A stretch of 64,000 bases of DNA. Source: Caulobacter sp. FWC2 (GTDB lineage Bacteria > Pseudomonadota > Alphaproteobacteria > Caulobacterales > Caulobacteraceae). How positions within the stretch are numbered: the first letter of the stretch is position 1; every line of letters begins with the position of its first letter. Below, piece by piece: positions 47,221-57,549 of the stretch. The notes under the pieces are model-generated. The model searched no databases. It saw only the letters and a program-made list of their open reading frames with translations, and was not told where the DNA came from. A program made the position numbers and the translations under genes. The stretch is taken from assembly GCF_002742625.1 (NCBI RefSeq), contig NZ_PEBF01000001.1, forward strand, positions 2,976,001-3,040,000, read 5' to 3'.

Positions 47221-48120
47221 TTACGCGGCTTCCTGCTGATCGACCCAGGCGTTGGCGCACAGCTTACAAAGGTCGCGGATGCGGCCGATGTAGCTGGCGC
47301 GCTCGGCGACGGCGATCGCGCCGCGGGCGTTCATCAGGTTGAAAAGGTGGCTGGCCTTGAGGACCATATCGTAGGCGGGCAGCACCAGGGCCTTGCCCTG
47401 GTACGAGCGGGCCAGCATCAGCGGCACCTGCTCTTCCATCTGCTCGAACTGCTGCTTGAGCACGGCGACGTCATAGCCGTGGAAGTTGGCTTCCGACTGC
47501 TGGCGCTCGTTCTCCAGGAACACGTCGCCATAGGTCGTCGCGCCCAGCGGCGAGTCCGGGTCGTTGAACGGCAGGTCATAGACGTTGTCGACGCCGAACA
47601 CGTACATGGCCAGGCGTTCCAGGCCATAGGTCAGCTCGCCAGCCACCGGCGAGACGTCCAGGCCGCCGACCTGCTGGAAGTAGGTGTACTGGCTGACTTC
47701 CATGCCATCGCACCAGACTTCCCAGCCCAGGCCCCAGGCCCCGACGGTCGGGTTCTCCCAGTCGTCCTCGACGAAGCGGATGTCGTGGGTGCGCAGGTCC
47801 AGGCCGATCGCTTCCAGCGAGCCGAGATACAGGTCCTGCATGTTCTCGGGGTTCGGCTTCAGGATCACCTGGTACTGGTAATAGTGCTGCAGGCGGTTGG
47901 GGTTCTCGCCATAGCGCCCGTCGCCCGGACGGCGCGAGGGCTGCACATAGGCCGCGTTCCAGGGCTTGGGACCCAGGGCGCGCAGGACCGTAGCGGGGTG
48001 CAGGGTCCCCGCCCCCACTTCCACGTCATGCGGCTGCAGGATGATACAGCCCTGCCGGCTCCAATAGTCATGGAGCGTCAGGATCAGGCTTTGGAAGGAC
48101 TTGGGTTTTTCGCGCGACAT
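47221..48120 (-). CDS. glyQ: Glycyl-tRNA synthetase alpha subunit
   Basis: A 299-residue alpha subunit carrying the class II catalytic core: [50 protein letters not shown], and [22 protein letters not shown]. The glyQ-glyS pair is transcribed on the minus strand. A terminator from the upstream fasciclin gene separates it from that gene. Confidence 0.98.
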   Translation of the reverse strand: MSREKPKSFQSLILTLHDYWSRQGCIILQPHDVEVGAGTLHPATVLRALGPKPWNAAYVQPSRRPGDGRYGENPNRLQHYYQYQVILKPNPENMQDLYLGSLEAIGLDLRTHDIRFVEDDWENPTVGAWGLGWEVWCDGMEVSQYTYFQQVGGLDVSPVAGELTYGLERLAMYVFGVDNVYDLPFNDPDSPLGATTYGDVFLENERQQSEANFHGYDVAVLKQQFEQMEEQVPLMLARSYQGKALVLPAYDMVLKASHLFNLMNARGAIAVAERASYIGRIRDLCKLCANAWVDQQEAA

Positions 48121-48138
48121 GTATCGAAGCAGGCCTAG

Positions 48139-48171
48139 AAAAAAGTCGGCGGACCATAGGGCCCGCCGACT
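48139..48171 (-). terminator. Rho-independent terminator of the fasciclin gene
   Basis: AGTCGGCGG / CCGCCGACT form a 9-bp stem with 9-10 base loop extended by GGCCC-type bases; the minus strand then reads TTTTTT. It lies 35 bp past the fasciclin stop and 19 bp before the glyQ start. Confidence 0.88.
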
Positions 48172-48205
48172 GCTGCTTCAAGCGAAGTCCGAGGCTGTGG
48201 AAGCC

Positions 48206-49129
48206 TTAGTTGCCCTTAGGGACCGTACGCTTGCCGGCGTTCGAGTCCGGCTTGCCGTACTTGGCGCGGTTGGCGACGGTGTCGGCGACCGGCGGGTTGG
48301 ACACCACATTGGCGTCACCGGCCTTCAGCGAGGCCTGGGCCTCCGGCGACTGCGACGACACCGGCACGACGCCCGAGGTGTTCACGCCAGCGTCCGGCGC
48401 CGCCGTGGCCGCCGGCATGGCGGGGCTGGCGGCCGGGTCGGAGGCCATGTCCGTGGTGGTGGTCGGAGTCGGCACGGACTGGGCGGGATCAGCCGACATC
48501 GCCTGACCGGCCGGAGCCATCTGCTCGTTGGCGGCCACCTGCATCGTCGCATTGGCGTCGGTCGCCGAGGCGGCGGCCTGCAGGCCGGGGACGTCCTTAG
48601 GGATCAGCACCTTGTCGACCACGTGCAGCACGCCGTTGGTGGCCATCACGTCGGTCTGGGTGATCGTGGCGGTGTCGACCATCGGCGCCGCGCCCGAGCC
48701 GTCCAGCAGCAGCGGCGAGCCCTCGACGCTCTTCACTTCGCCCTTGGAGCCCTTGATCTTGGTGGAGTCCACCTTGGCGTTGATCAGGTGATAGGTCAGC
48801 ACCTTCTGCAGCATCGGCCCGTTTTCGGGCAACATTAGCTTGTCCAGCTCACCGGCCGGCAGGGCGGCAAACGCCGCGTCGGTCGGGGCGAACAGGGTCA
48901 GGTTCTGGTTGGTCTTCAGGACGCTGGTCAGGTTCACGGCGCCGACCGCCTTCAGGAAGGTGGTGAACTGGCCCGAAGCCTCGGCGGTCTGGATCAGGTC
49001 GCCCTTGGCGACGACGGGCGAGGACGCGGCCGGCGCTGGCGCGGCGGGCGCCGCGGCGTCCTGGGCATGGGCGAATCCGGTCATCAGGGCGACCGCGGCG
49101 GCGGCGGTCAGAAGACGCTGAGTAATCAT
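48206..49129 (-). CDS. Fasciclin-domain exported protein
   Basis: A 307-residue secreted protein. A signal peptide (RLLTAAAAVALMTGFAHA) is followed by an Ala/Pro linker and one fasciclin domain (about 45-180): FTTFLKAVGAVNLTSVLKTNQNLTLFAPTDAAFAALPAG, LTYHLINAKVDS, and NGVLHVVDKVLIP. The C-terminal 110 residues are low-complexity (Pro/Ala/Thr/Ser-rich). Bacterial fasciclin proteins are linked to adhesion, but no role is shown here. It stands alone upstream of glyQ. Confidence 0.93.
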   Translation of the reverse strand: MITQRLLTAAAAVALMTGFAHAQDAAAPAAPAPAASSPVVAKGDLIQTAEASGQFTTFLKAVGAVNLTSVLKTNQNLTLFAPTDAAFAALPAGELDKLMLPENGPMLQKVLTYHLINAKVDSTKIKGSKGEVKSVEGSPLLLDGSGAAPMVDTATITQTDVMATNGVLHVVDKVLIPKDVPGLQAAASATDANATMQVAANEQMAPAGQAMSADPAQSVPTPTTTTDMASDPAASPAMPAATAAPDAGVNTSGVVPVSSQSPEAQASLKAGDANVVSNPPVADTVANRAKYGKPDSNAGKRTVPKGN

Positions 49130-49854
<725 letters not shown>

Positions 49855-49880
49855 CGCATCGGGAAAAGGGGATACCGACG

Positions 49881-51410
49881 ATGAAACTCACCTTCAAACC
49901 GCTGGCCGGGCTGTTGCTCGCCGCGACCCTGGCGGGGGCTCCGCTGGGCGCCACCGCCTTCGCCCAGGAGGCCGCGCCCGCGCCGGCCGCCGCCATGACC
50001 GCCGCCGCGCCCGCCGAGGCCGCGCCCGCCGCCACGCCGGCTCCCGCCCCGGCCGCCGCGCCCACCATCGTCGACAAGAACGACAAGGGTGACAACGCGT
50101 GGATGCTGACGTCCTCGCTGCTGGTCCTGCTGATGATCATCCCGGGCCTGGCCCTGTTCTACGGCGGCCTGGTCCGCACCAAGAACATGCTGTCGGTGAT
50201 GATGCAGGTCTCGACCGTCGCCATCATCGGCTTCGTCGCCTGGGTGCTGTGGGGCTATAGCTTCGCCTTCACCGACGGCGGCAGCTGGGACACCTTCGTG
50301 GGCGGCCTCGGTCGTCTCTTCCTGAAGGACGTGACCCCGGCCAGCAACGTCGCGACGTTCTCGACCGGCGTGGTGATCCCCGAGTTCACCTTCATCTCGT
50401 TCCAGTCGACCTTCGCGGCCATCACCGCCGCCCTCGTGGTCGGTTCGCTGGTCGAGCGCATGAAGTTCGCCGCCATCGTCGCCTTCGCCGTCCTGTGGCC
50501 GCTGCTGTCGTACTATCCGATGGCGCACATGGTCTGGTGGTGGCCGGGTCCTGACGCGATCGCGCTCGCCCCGACCGCTCCGATCAAGTCGGGCCTGATC
50601 TGGGGCTTCGGCGCCCTGGACTTCGCCGGCGGCACCGTCGTCCACATCAACGCTGGTATCGCTGCTCTCGTCGGCGCCCTGATCCTCGGCAAGCGCCAAG
50701 GCTACGGCAAGGAGCCGATGCCCCCGCACTCGCTGACCCTGACCCTGGTCGGCGCCGGCCTGCTGTGGGTGGGCTGGTTCGGCTTCAACGCCGGCTCCAA
50801 CCTCGAGTCGAACGGCTACGCCTCGCTGGCCATGATCAACACCTTCGTCGCCACCGCCGCCGCCGGTCTGTCGTGGATCGTCGTCGAGTGGGTCACCCGC
50901 AAGAAGCCGTCGGCCCTGGGCCTGGCCTCGGGCATCGTCGCCGGCCTCGTCGCCGTCACCCCGGCCGCCGGCTTCGCCGGTCCGATGGGCTCGGTGATCC
51001 TGGGTCTGGTCGTCTCGCCGATCTGCATCTTCTTCTGCTCGGTCGTGAAGAACGCCTTCAAGTATGACGACAGCCTGGACGCCTTCGGCATCCACGGCAT
51101 CGGCGGCATTGTCGGCGCCATCGGCACCGGCCTGCTGGTCAACCCCGCCTGGGGCGGCGCCGGCATCGTCGACTACACGAGCTGCGCCAAGGACGGCGAC
51201 CTCTCGACCTGCGACAACGCCGTCTACAGCCTGGGCACGCAAGTGATCGCCCAACTGAAGGCCGTCGGCGTCACGGTCGTGTGGTCGCTGGTGGCCTCGC
51301 TGATCGTCTTCTTCGTGATCAAGCTTGTCATCGGCCTGAAGGCTTCGCCGGAAGCCGAAGAAGAAGGCCTGGACATCTCGGAACACGGCGAACGCGCCTA
51401 CCACAGCTAA
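49881..51410 (+). CDS. amtB: Ammonium transporter AmtB
   Basis: A 509-residue ammonium channel. A signal-like start (LLLAATLAGAPLGATAFAQ) and Ala/Pro-rich segment precede about 11 helices. The twin-His pore is in LDFAGGTVVHINAG and GIHGIGGIVGAIGTG; other markers are VSTVAIIGFVAWVLWGYS and WVGWFGFNAGS. The C-terminal tail (GLDISEHGERAYHS) is the GlnK-contact region. It forms the glnK-amtB pair and ends at a strong terminator. Confidence 0.97.
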   Translation: MKLTFKPLAGLLLAATLAGAPLGATAFAQEAAPAPAAAMTAAAPAEAAPAATPAPAPAAAPTIVDKNDKGDNAWMLTSSLLVLLMIIPGLALFYGGLVRTKNMLSVMMQVSTVAIIGFVAWVLWGYSFAFTDGGSWDTFVGGLGRLFLKDVTPASNVATFSTGVVIPEFTFISFQSTFAAITAALVVGSLVERMKFAAIVAFAVLWPLLSYYPMAHMVWWWPGPDAIALAPTAPIKSGLIWGFGALDFAGGTVVHINAGIAALVGALILGKRQGYGKEPMPPHSLTLTLVGAGLLWVGWFGFNAGSNLESNGYASLAMINTFVATAAAGLSWIVVEWVTRKKPSALGLASGIVAGLVAVTPAAGFAGPMGSVILGLVVSPICIFFCSVVKNAFKYDDSLDAFGIHGIGGIVGAIGTGLLVNPAWGGAGIVDYTSCAKDGDLSTCDNAVYSLGTQVIAQLKAVGVTVVWSLVASLIVFFVIKLVIGLKASPEAEEEGLDISEHGERAYHS

Positions 51411-51434
51411 GGCTGGCGTAAGCACCAAGTCGAA

Positions 51435-51467
51435 GGGCGCGGAGGGCAACCTCCGCGCCCTTTCTGT
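51435..51467 (+). terminator. Rho-independent terminator of glnK-amtB
   Basis: An 11-bp stem GGGCGCGGAGG / CCTCCGCGCCC with GCAA loop, followed by TTTCTGTTT. It is 24 bp after amtB. Confidence 0.92.
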
Positions 51468-51529
51468 TTGGCCCTTTCCAAACGGGGAAGCGATCGGCCA
51501 AGCTCGCCCTGCCCCGCCTGGAGACCGCC

Positions 51530-52333
51530 GTGGACGCCCAACTGTTCCTGCTCTGCGTCCTGACCTTCGTGATCCACCTGATCGGAGCCCTGGCCTACGC
51601 GGTGCGCATCGCGGGCGTCCGCACGCGTCGGATCGCCATGTCGTTCGCGCTGTTCAACGTGCTGGTGCTGCTGTCGCGCGCCTCGAACGCCTTCCAGGGC
51701 CCGTTCCTGTCCAAGCGGATCGAGAGCGACCTGCTGCATGGTACGGGTCAGAACCTGCTGGCCGACTTCCAATGGCTGATGGCCAGCGCCAGCCTGGCGG
51801 CGATCATCGGAGCTCTGGCGATCCCGACCGCCCAGCGCCTGTTCACCCGCGCGGTCGCCCACTTCCAGATCCACCGTTCCGTGCCCAAGCTCCTGATGCA
51901 CGCTTTCGCCAAGGGCGGCGTCGGCTATATCCGCGACGCGGTCGCCCTGCCCTCGCCGCGCCACCTCGACGGGCTGAAGCAGAAGATCGACGTCCCCGCC
52001 CGAGTGATCGTGCTGAACGTCCTGGCCCAGGCCCTGCTGACCGTCGGGGTCTTCGCCTCGCTCTACGCCGGCTATCTGGATCCTCAGTTCCGGGTCACGG
52101 CCGTCAGTCTGTCCTCGGTGATCAACGGCGTGGCGACGATCCTGCTGTTCGTGCTGATCGACCCGGCCCTGTCGATCATGACCGACGACGTGATGGACGG
52201 CCGGGTGAGCGAGCCCGCCTTCCGCCGCGCCGTGGTCTGGTTCGCCGGCAGCCGCGTGGCCGGCACCGTTCTGGCCCAGCTGCTGCTGGTCCCCGCAGCC
52301 AGCGCCGTCGTCTTTCTGGCGCGGATGATCTAG
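51530..52333 (+). CDS. Amj-family (DUF2837) lipid II flippase-like protein
   Basis: A 267-residue membrane protein with about six helices. The N-terminal FVIHLIGALAYAVRIAGVRTRRIAMSFALFNVLVLLSRASNAFQGPFLSKRIE is the Amj signature. In Bacillus subtilis Amj flips lipid II when MurJ is absent; activity here is inferred. It starts with GTG 51530 and a GGAG eight bases before. Its TAG stop overlaps the convergent cyclophilin gene stop. Confidence 0.85.
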   Translation: MDAQLFLLCVLTFVIHLIGALAYAVRIAGVRTRRIAMSFALFNVLVLLSRASNAFQGPFLSKRIESDLLHGTGQNLLADFQWLMASASLAAIIGALAIPTAQRLFTRAVAHFQIHRSVPKLLMHAFAKGGVGYIRDAVALPSPRHLDGLKQKIDVPARVIVLNVLAQALLTVGVFASLYAGYLDPQFRVTAVSLSSVINGVATILLFVLIDPALSIMTDDVMDGRVSEPAFRRAVVWFAGSRVAGTVLAQLLLVPAASAVVFLARMI

Positions 52334-52965
52334 AGCCGCCGCGCCGTGACGATCGGCACGACCGGATCGAGCATCTGCCCCTTCATCACCGGATTGATCG
52401 CCTCGCCGGGCGTCGGCAAGTTCAGGATCTTGCGAACGATCTCCATGCCCTTGATCACCTGACCGAAGGCGGCGAAGCCGAGGTTGTCGCCGTCCGCCGC
52501 CGGATTTGCGTCCAGGTACGGGGCGTCGCCCGCGCAGATGAAGAAGTCGCTGTCGCCGCTGCCCGGCTCGCGTCGCGCCAGGGACAACGTGCCGTCGACG
52601 TGGAGCAGGCCCGTCTGGGTGGTCGGTTCGTGGGCGACGGGTTTCAGCACCTTCTTCGGATCGCCGGCCAGGCCGCCTTCGATCAGGCCGTAGTCGACCG
52701 AGCCCGGCGCCTTGGCCGCGCGCCAGAAGCTGGCCCCGTCATAGAGCTTGCCGTCGACATACTGGAGGAAGTTGGCCGTGGTCAGCGGCGCCTGTTTGGC
52801 CTTCAGGGCGATGATGATGGCGCCCAGACTGGTGTCCAGGCTGACCACGATGTCGCCGGCCCCGGGCACGATCGGCGTCGGGGCCAGGTTCAGGATCTGG
52901 GCGTTGGCCAGGCCAGGCGCGGCGACCAGACCCCCAAGGGCGGCGAGAACGTCACGGCGCTTCAT
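52330..52965 (-). CDS. Tat-exported cyclophilin-type peptidyl-prolyl isomerase
   Basis: A 211-residue cyclophilin. The Tat signal KRRDVLAALGGLVAAPGLANA is followed by a cyclophilin domain: IIIALKAKQAPLTTANFLQYVDG, YDGASFWRA, DGTLSLARREPGSGDSDFFICAGDAPYLD and FAAFGQVIKGMEIVRKIL. Catalytic Arg/Gln/Phe are divergent (FWRA rather than FHR). ATG 52965 has GAGGA at good spacing; ATG 52971 is too close. It follows ispE by 10 bp. Confidence 0.9.
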   Translation of the reverse strand: MKRRDVLAALGGLVAAPGLANAQILNLAPTPIVPGAGDIVVSLDTSLGAIIIALKAKQAPLTTANFLQYVDGKLYDGASFWRAAKAPGSVDYGLIEGGLAGDPKKVLKPVAHEPTTQTGLLHVDGTLSLARREPGSGDSDFFICAGDAPYLDANPAADGDNLGFAAFGQVIKGMEIVRKILNLPTPGEAINPVMKGQMLDPVVPIVTARRL

Positions 52966-52975
52966 GTCCATTTCC

Positions 52976-53848
52976 TCAACTCAGGCGGCAGCGCCGCACC
53001 CACCAGTCGGGGCGCATCGCCTCCAGGCGGTCGACCAGCCCCTCGGCCTCGATGTCGCCGGCGCAGAGGGCGAAACAGGTCGCCCCGGAGCCGGACATCC
53101 GGACCAGCAGACTTTCGGGCTCATCACGCAGCATATCCAGCACCTCGCCGATGCGCGGCTCCAGCGCCACGGCCGGCGCCTCCAGGTCGTTGCGGGTGGC
53201 GACGGAGAGCCAGGCGGCGACTTCCTCGACGCTTTCCAGGTCGGACGGCATGCACGGGCGCTCGGCGCCGTCAGGATGCACGGCGGCGTCATAGGCGCGA
53301 TAGACCGCTCCGGTCGGTGACGGGACGCCCGGATTGACCAGCACCGCGTGGAGCTCGGGCAAGGCCGGGGCCGGCGACAGGACCTCCCCTCGCCCTTCGG
53401 CCATCAGGGCCGTGGCCCGCAGGCAGGCCGCGCCGTCCGCGCCCAGGCTGGCGGCCAGAGGTTCCAGGTCGTCGTCGGACAGGCCCGGGGCCAGGGCGTC
53501 GCGCAACAGCTTCAGGGCCGCGCCCGCGTCGCTGGAGCCGCCGCCCAGCCCAGCCGCGATCGGCAGGTGCTTCTCGAGGATCAGCCGGTACGGCGGGATC
53601 GGCCCGCCCAGCTTGGCGTGAAAGGCCCGCGCGGCGCGGACCACCAGGTTGTCGCCGCCGGCCGGGATCGCGCCGCCGAACGGACCCGAGGTCTCGAAGT
53701 CGGGGGCGTCGCTGGGCTGGATCATCACCCGGTCGCCGACATCGGCGAAGACCATCAGGCTGGCGATCGGATGATAGCCCTCCGCGTCCGGCCCGCCCAC
53801 GTGCAGGAAGAGATTGACCTTGGCCGGCGCGAAGGCGGAAAGCCGCAT
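52976..53848 (-). CDS. ispE: 4-diphosphocytidyl-2-C-methyl-D-erythritol kinase
   Basis: A 290-residue GHMP kinase of the MEP isoprenoid pathway. PAKVNLFLHVGG (Lys/Asn), LPIAAGLGGGSSDAGAALKLL (ATP loop) and VRMSGSGATCFAL are present. The usual GADVPF/V motif reads GADGAACL, a notable change near the substrate loop. The start is ATG 53846-53848. It lies in a run with the TPR lipoprotein gene upstream (41 bp). Confidence 0.94.
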   Translation of the reverse strand: MRLSAFAPAKVNLFLHVGGPDAEGYHPIASLMVFADVGDRVMIQPSDAPDFETSGPFGGAIPAGGDNLVVRAARAFHAKLGGPIPPYRLILEKHLPIAAGLGGGSSDAGAALKLLRDALAPGLSDDDLEPLAASLGADGAACLRATALMAEGRGEVLSPAPALPELHAVLVNPGVPSPTGAVYRAYDAAVHPDGAERPCMPSDLESVEEVAAWLSVATRNDLEAPAVALEPRIGEVLDMLRDEPESLLVRMSGSGATCFALCAGDIEAEGLVDRLEAMRPDWWVRRCRLS

Positions 53849-53889
53849 GATCTCTGGACCCAAGCTGAAACGGACGAAAGCCCGATAGC

Positions 53890-55620
53890 CTAGTTGTGGG
53901 CCACCGTCGACGCAGTCGCCGCCGCGCCGGTCGCGGCCAGGCCGTTCTTCAGCTTGGCTTCGGACTCGGCCTTCTGCTTTTCGTCGGGCTCCAGGCTAAG
54001 CACGCGCTGCCATTGGAACTGAGCCTCGGTCTTGCGACCGACCCGCCAATAGGCGTCGCCCAGGTGGCCGTTGACGTCCGGATCGCCGGGCTCCAGCTCA
54101 ACGGCGCCTTCCAGCTTCTCGACGGCGTTCTTGTAGTCGCCGAGGCGGTAATAGGCCCAGCCCAGGCTGTCGAGCATGGCGCCCGACTGCGGCCGGGCGG
54201 CGACGGCCTTCTGGACCATGGCCAGGGCCTCGGCCAGGTGCTCGTTGCGGTCGATCCAGCTGTAGCCGAGGAAGTTCAGCAGTTCCGGCTCGTTCGGATT
54301 GATCTTCAGGGCCGCCTGCAGGTCGCGCTCGGCCTCGGGCCAGCGCTTGGCCTGCTCCAGGGAGACGGCGCGCAGATAGAGCACGCGCCAGTCAGGGGTG
54401 GCGCTCTCGCGCTCGACCACCTTGTCCAGCACCGCCACCGACTCGTTCCACTGGCTGCCCGCCCGCAACAGGTCGGCCAGGGCCAGTTGCGCGTCGCGCT
54501 CGTTGGGCGCGGCCGTGGCGGCGGCGCGAGCGACGTCCAGCGCCTTGGCCTTGTCGCCGAGTTCGTTCCAGGCCCAGGCGATCTTGCTCTGGGCCGAGGC
54601 GTACTGCGGCGAGCCCGAGGGCACGTGGCCATAGGCCTCGATCGCGCCCTGCGGATCCTCGCCCTGGTTCAGCAGGTCGCCGACCAGAACCCACGCCTCG
54701 TCACGGGCGGGATCCAGGCGCAGAGCCAGGCGCAGATAGGCCAGGGCGAACTGGGCCTGGTGCTCACCGGCGAAGGTGGCGGCGCAGGCCACCAGCCCCT
54801 CGGCCGCGCCCTGGCGCAGGGTCGGCATCGGCGGCGGCGCGCCCTTGGCGGCGGCGCGGGCGCGAGCCCGCAGCAGGCCCGTATCGTTGGGCGCGGCGCG
54901 TAGAGCCGTATCGTACAGGGCCACGGCGTCATCGTGGCGCTTGCGGCGCTCCAGGAACGCGCCGTAGTCGATCGTGAATATGCTGGCCGTGGCGGCGTTG
55001 CCGGTCAGGGCCTTGTAGTCGGTCTCGGCCTCGTCATAGCGCTTGGCCCGCTCGTAGAGGCGCGCCTGGCCCTGCTGGCCGAAATACTGCACCAGCCTGT
55101 CGGTGCGCAGGGTCGGCTGGACGATCGCGGCCTCGTTGTCGCCGGCCGCCGCAGCGGCCCAAGGCGTCAGCAGCGCGGCGGCCTGCTGGTGCGGAAAGCC
55201 GAGCGGCTCGGCCTTCAGCAGCGCCTGGGCGTCCTTGCCCTTGTTGGTGGCCAGCGCCTCGACCACGCGCGTGAGCACGCCCATGCGCTGGACGGCCTCG
55301 GTGGCGTCGGGACCCGTCGGGGCCGCGGCGGCGGCGCGGGTGATCTCGCCGGCCAGCAGCAGGGCCGAGAAGGAGCGTTCGCCGATCACGCCCGGGTCGT
55401 CGCCCAGCACCGCGGCCGTGCCGAAATAGGTGGCCGCTTCCTTGGACTTGCCGTCGCGCAGGGCCGCCTGGCCCGCCAGGAACTGGCCATACGAGGAGCG
55501 GGTGTCGAACAGGGGCGAGCCCGCCACGGGGCCTCGTAGCGTGACCGTGCTGGGTCCCTGGGCGCAGGCCGCCAGGGCGGAAACGGAAACACAGGCGAGG
55601 AGGACTTTGAAACGCGTCAT
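53890..55620 (-). CDS. TPR-repeat lipoprotein
   Basis: A 576-residue protein. Signal MTRFKVLLACVSVSALAAC ends in a lipobox. It then carries many TPR units: FLERRKRHDDAVALYDTALRAAPND, AQFALAYLRLALRLDPARDEAWVLVGDLL, ALKINPNEPELLNFLGYSWIDRNEHLAEAL, and a C-terminal ENAVEKLEGAVELEPGDPDVNGHLGDAYWRVGRK. It probably acts as a protein scaffold at the outer membrane. The start is ATG 55618-55620 with GGAGGG-like RBS. Partner unknown. Confidence 0.92.
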   Translation of the reverse strand: MTRFKVLLACVSVSALAACAQGPSTVTLRGPVAGSPLFDTRSSYGQFLAGQAALRDGKSKEAATYFGTAAVLGDDPGVIGERSFSALLLAGEITRAAAAAPTGPDATEAVQRMGVLTRVVEALATNKGKDAQALLKAEPLGFPHQQAAALLTPWAAAAAGDNEAAIVQPTLRTDRLVQYFGQQGQARLYERAKRYDEAETDYKALTGNAATASIFTIDYGAFLERRKRHDDAVALYDTALRAAPNDTGLLRARARAAAKGAPPPMPTLRQGAAEGLVACAATFAGEHQAQFALAYLRLALRLDPARDEAWVLVGDLLNQGEDPQGAIEAYGHVPSGSPQYASAQSKIAWAWNELGDKAKALDVARAAATAAPNERDAQLALADLLRAGSQWNESVAVLDKVVERESATPDWRVLYLRAVSLEQAKRWPEAERDLQAALKINPNEPELLNFLGYSWIDRNEHLAEALAMVQKAVAARPQSGAMLDSLGWAYYRLGDYKNAVEKLEGAVELEPGDPDVNGHLGDAYWRVGRKTEAQFQWQRVLSLEPDEKQKAESEAKLKNGLAATGAAATASTVAHN

Positions 55621-55655
55621 CCCGCCACCCTCGGTGGTTTCGAGGTCGGTCGCAA

Positions 55656-55687
55656 GAAAAAGCCTCCCAGCCGACGGCCGGGAGGCT
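55656..55687 (-). terminator. Rho-independent terminator of ETF-QO
   Basis: AGCCTCCC / GGGAGGCT stem (extended by GCCG/CGGC with one mismatch), followed on the minus strand by TTTTTC. It lies 8 bp past the ETF-QO stop. Confidence 0.87.
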
Positions 55688-55694
55688 GTTCCAT

Positions 55695-57368
55695 TTACAT
55701 GTTGGGGTAGTTCGGTCCGCCGCCGCCTTCCGGCGTGGTCCAGACGATGTTCTGCGACGGATCCTTGATGTCGCAAGTTTTGCAGTGGACGCAGTTCTGG
55801 GCGTTGATCTGGAAGCGCGGATCGGACCCTTGCTCGTTATAGAGCACCTCGTAGACGCCGGCCGGACAGTAGAGGCGCGCCGGCTCGCCGTACTTGGGCA
55901 GGTTGACCGAGATCGGGATCGACGGGTCCTTCAGCTTCAGGTGCGCCGGCTGGTCTTCCTCGTGGTTGGTCGCCGACAGGAACACCGAGCTCAGCTTGTC
56001 GAAGCTGATCACGCCATCCGGCTTGGGATAGACGATCGGCTTGTAGTCCTTGGCCAAACCGGTCGAGGCCGCGTCGGTCTTCTCGTGCTTCATGGTGCCG
56101 AAGAACGAGAAGCCGCCCAGCAGGTGGGTGCACCACATGTCGAACATGCTGACCGCGCCGCCAAGGGCGGTGCCGAACTTGCCCAGCATCGGCTTGGCGT
56201 TGCGGACGACCTTCAGCTCCTTGGCGACCCACGACTTGTCGTAGGCGGTCTGGTAGCCGGTCAGTTCGTCGCTGGCGCGGCCGGCCTGGACCGCCTCATA
56301 GGCGGCCTCGGCGGCCATCATGCCGGTCTTGACGGCGTTGTGGCTGCCCTTGATGCGCGGCACGTTGACGAAGCCGGCCGAGCAGCCGATCAGCACGCCG
56401 CCCGGGAAGGTCAGCTTCGGCACCGACTGATAGCCGCCCTCGGTGATGGCCCGCGCGCCGTAGGCGATGCGCTTGCCGCCTTCCAGGTACGGACGCACAC
56501 CCGGATGCTGCTTGAAGCGCTGGAACTCGTCGAACGGCGAGATCCACGGGTTCTTGTAGTTCAGGTGCACGACGTAGCCGATGGCCACGTAGTTGTCCCC
56601 GAAGTGGTACATGAAGCTGCCGCCGCCGGTCTGGTTGTCCAGCGGCCAGCCGGTGGTGTGCTCGGCCAGGCCGGGCTGGTGCTTCTCGGGCGGGACCTGC
56701 CACAGCTCCTTGATGCCGAGGCCGTACTTCTGCGGCGACTTGCCGGCCGACAGATCGAACTTCTCGATCAGCTGCTTGGCCAGCGAGCCGCGCACGCCCT
56801 CGGCGATGAAGACGTACTTGCCGTGCAGCTCCATGCCCGGCTGGAAGTCCGGCTTGTGGTGGCCGTCCTTGGCGATGCCGACGACGCCGACGACGACGCC
56901 CTTCACCGAGCCGTCTTCATTCCAGACCAGATCCGAGGCGGCGAAGCCCGGATAAATCTCGACGCCCAGCTCCTCGGCCTTGCCGGCTAGCCAGCGGGTC
57001 AGGTTGCCCAGCGAGGCGATGTAGCAGCCGTGGTTGTGCATGAACGGCGGCATGGCGAACATCGGCAGGGTAAGCTCGCCCTGCGGACCCAGCAGCTTGA
57101 AGCGGTCCTTGGTGACCGGAGTCTCCAGCGGCGCGCCTTCTTCTTTCCAGTTGGGGAAGAGTTCGGCCAGGCCCTTGGGATCGATCACCGCGCCCGACAG
57201 GATGTGGGCGCCGACTTCCGAGCCCTTTTCCAGCAAGGCCACGGAAATCTCAGTCCCGGCCTTGGCGGCCAGTTGCTTCAGGCGGATGGCCGCGGAAAGG
57301 CCCGCGGGACCACCGCCGACGATGACGACGTCGTATTCCATCGACTCGCGTTCGAGGTCTTCGCTCAT
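55695..57368 (-). CDS. Electron transfer flavoprotein-ubiquinone oxidoreductase
   Basis: A 557-residue ETF-QO that moves electrons from ETF to ubiquinone. FAD loop VVIVGGGPAGLSAAIRLKQ, GAHILSGAVIDP, NYVAIGYVVHLNYKNPWISPF, and the 4Fe-4S cluster C...CVHCKTCDIKDPSQNIVW near the C-terminus. It receives electrons from acyl-CoA dehydrogenases such as the valine enzyme in this window. It is divergent from the UDG gene over a 241-bp region. Confidence 0.97.
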   Translation of the reverse strand: MSEDLERESMEYDVVIVGGGPAGLSAAIRLKQLAAKAGTEISVALLEKGSEVGAHILSGAVIDPKGLAELFPNWKEEGAPLETPVTKDRFKLLGPQGELTLPMFAMPPFMHNHGCYIASLGNLTRWLAGKAEELGVEIYPGFAASDLVWNEDGSVKGVVVGVVGIAKDGHHKPDFQPGMELHGKYVFIAEGVRGSLAKQLIEKFDLSAGKSPQKYGLGIKELWQVPPEKHQPGLAEHTTGWPLDNQTGGGSFMYHFGDNYVAIGYVVHLNYKNPWISPFDEFQRFKQHPGVRPYLEGGKRIAYGARAITEGGYQSVPKLTFPGGVLIGCSAGFVNVPRIKGSHNAVKTGMMAAEAAYEAVQAGRASDELTGYQTAYDKSWVAKELKVVRNAKPMLGKFGTALGGAVSMFDMWCTHLLGGFSFFGTMKHEKTDAASTGLAKDYKPIVYPKPDGVISFDKLSSVFLSATNHEEDQPAHLKLKDPSIPISVNLPKYGEPARLYCPAGVYEVLYNEQGSDPRFQINAQNCVHCKTCDIKDPSQNIVWTTPEGGGGPNYPNM

Positions 57369-57549
57369 GGGGTCTCCCGGTAAAGGGGGCTCGGCCGCCC
57401 GTCTTATGACTGTTTGAATCAGAGCTTATCCGAACGTGACGCAGTGGCGGTCAAGCGCCTAGCGCCTCTTTTTTGCTGCGACGCAGCGTGGAGCCCGGCG
57501 ACATTCCGCGACCGAGCCCGCGCAAGGCAGGCTCGATCCCATACTTTTT

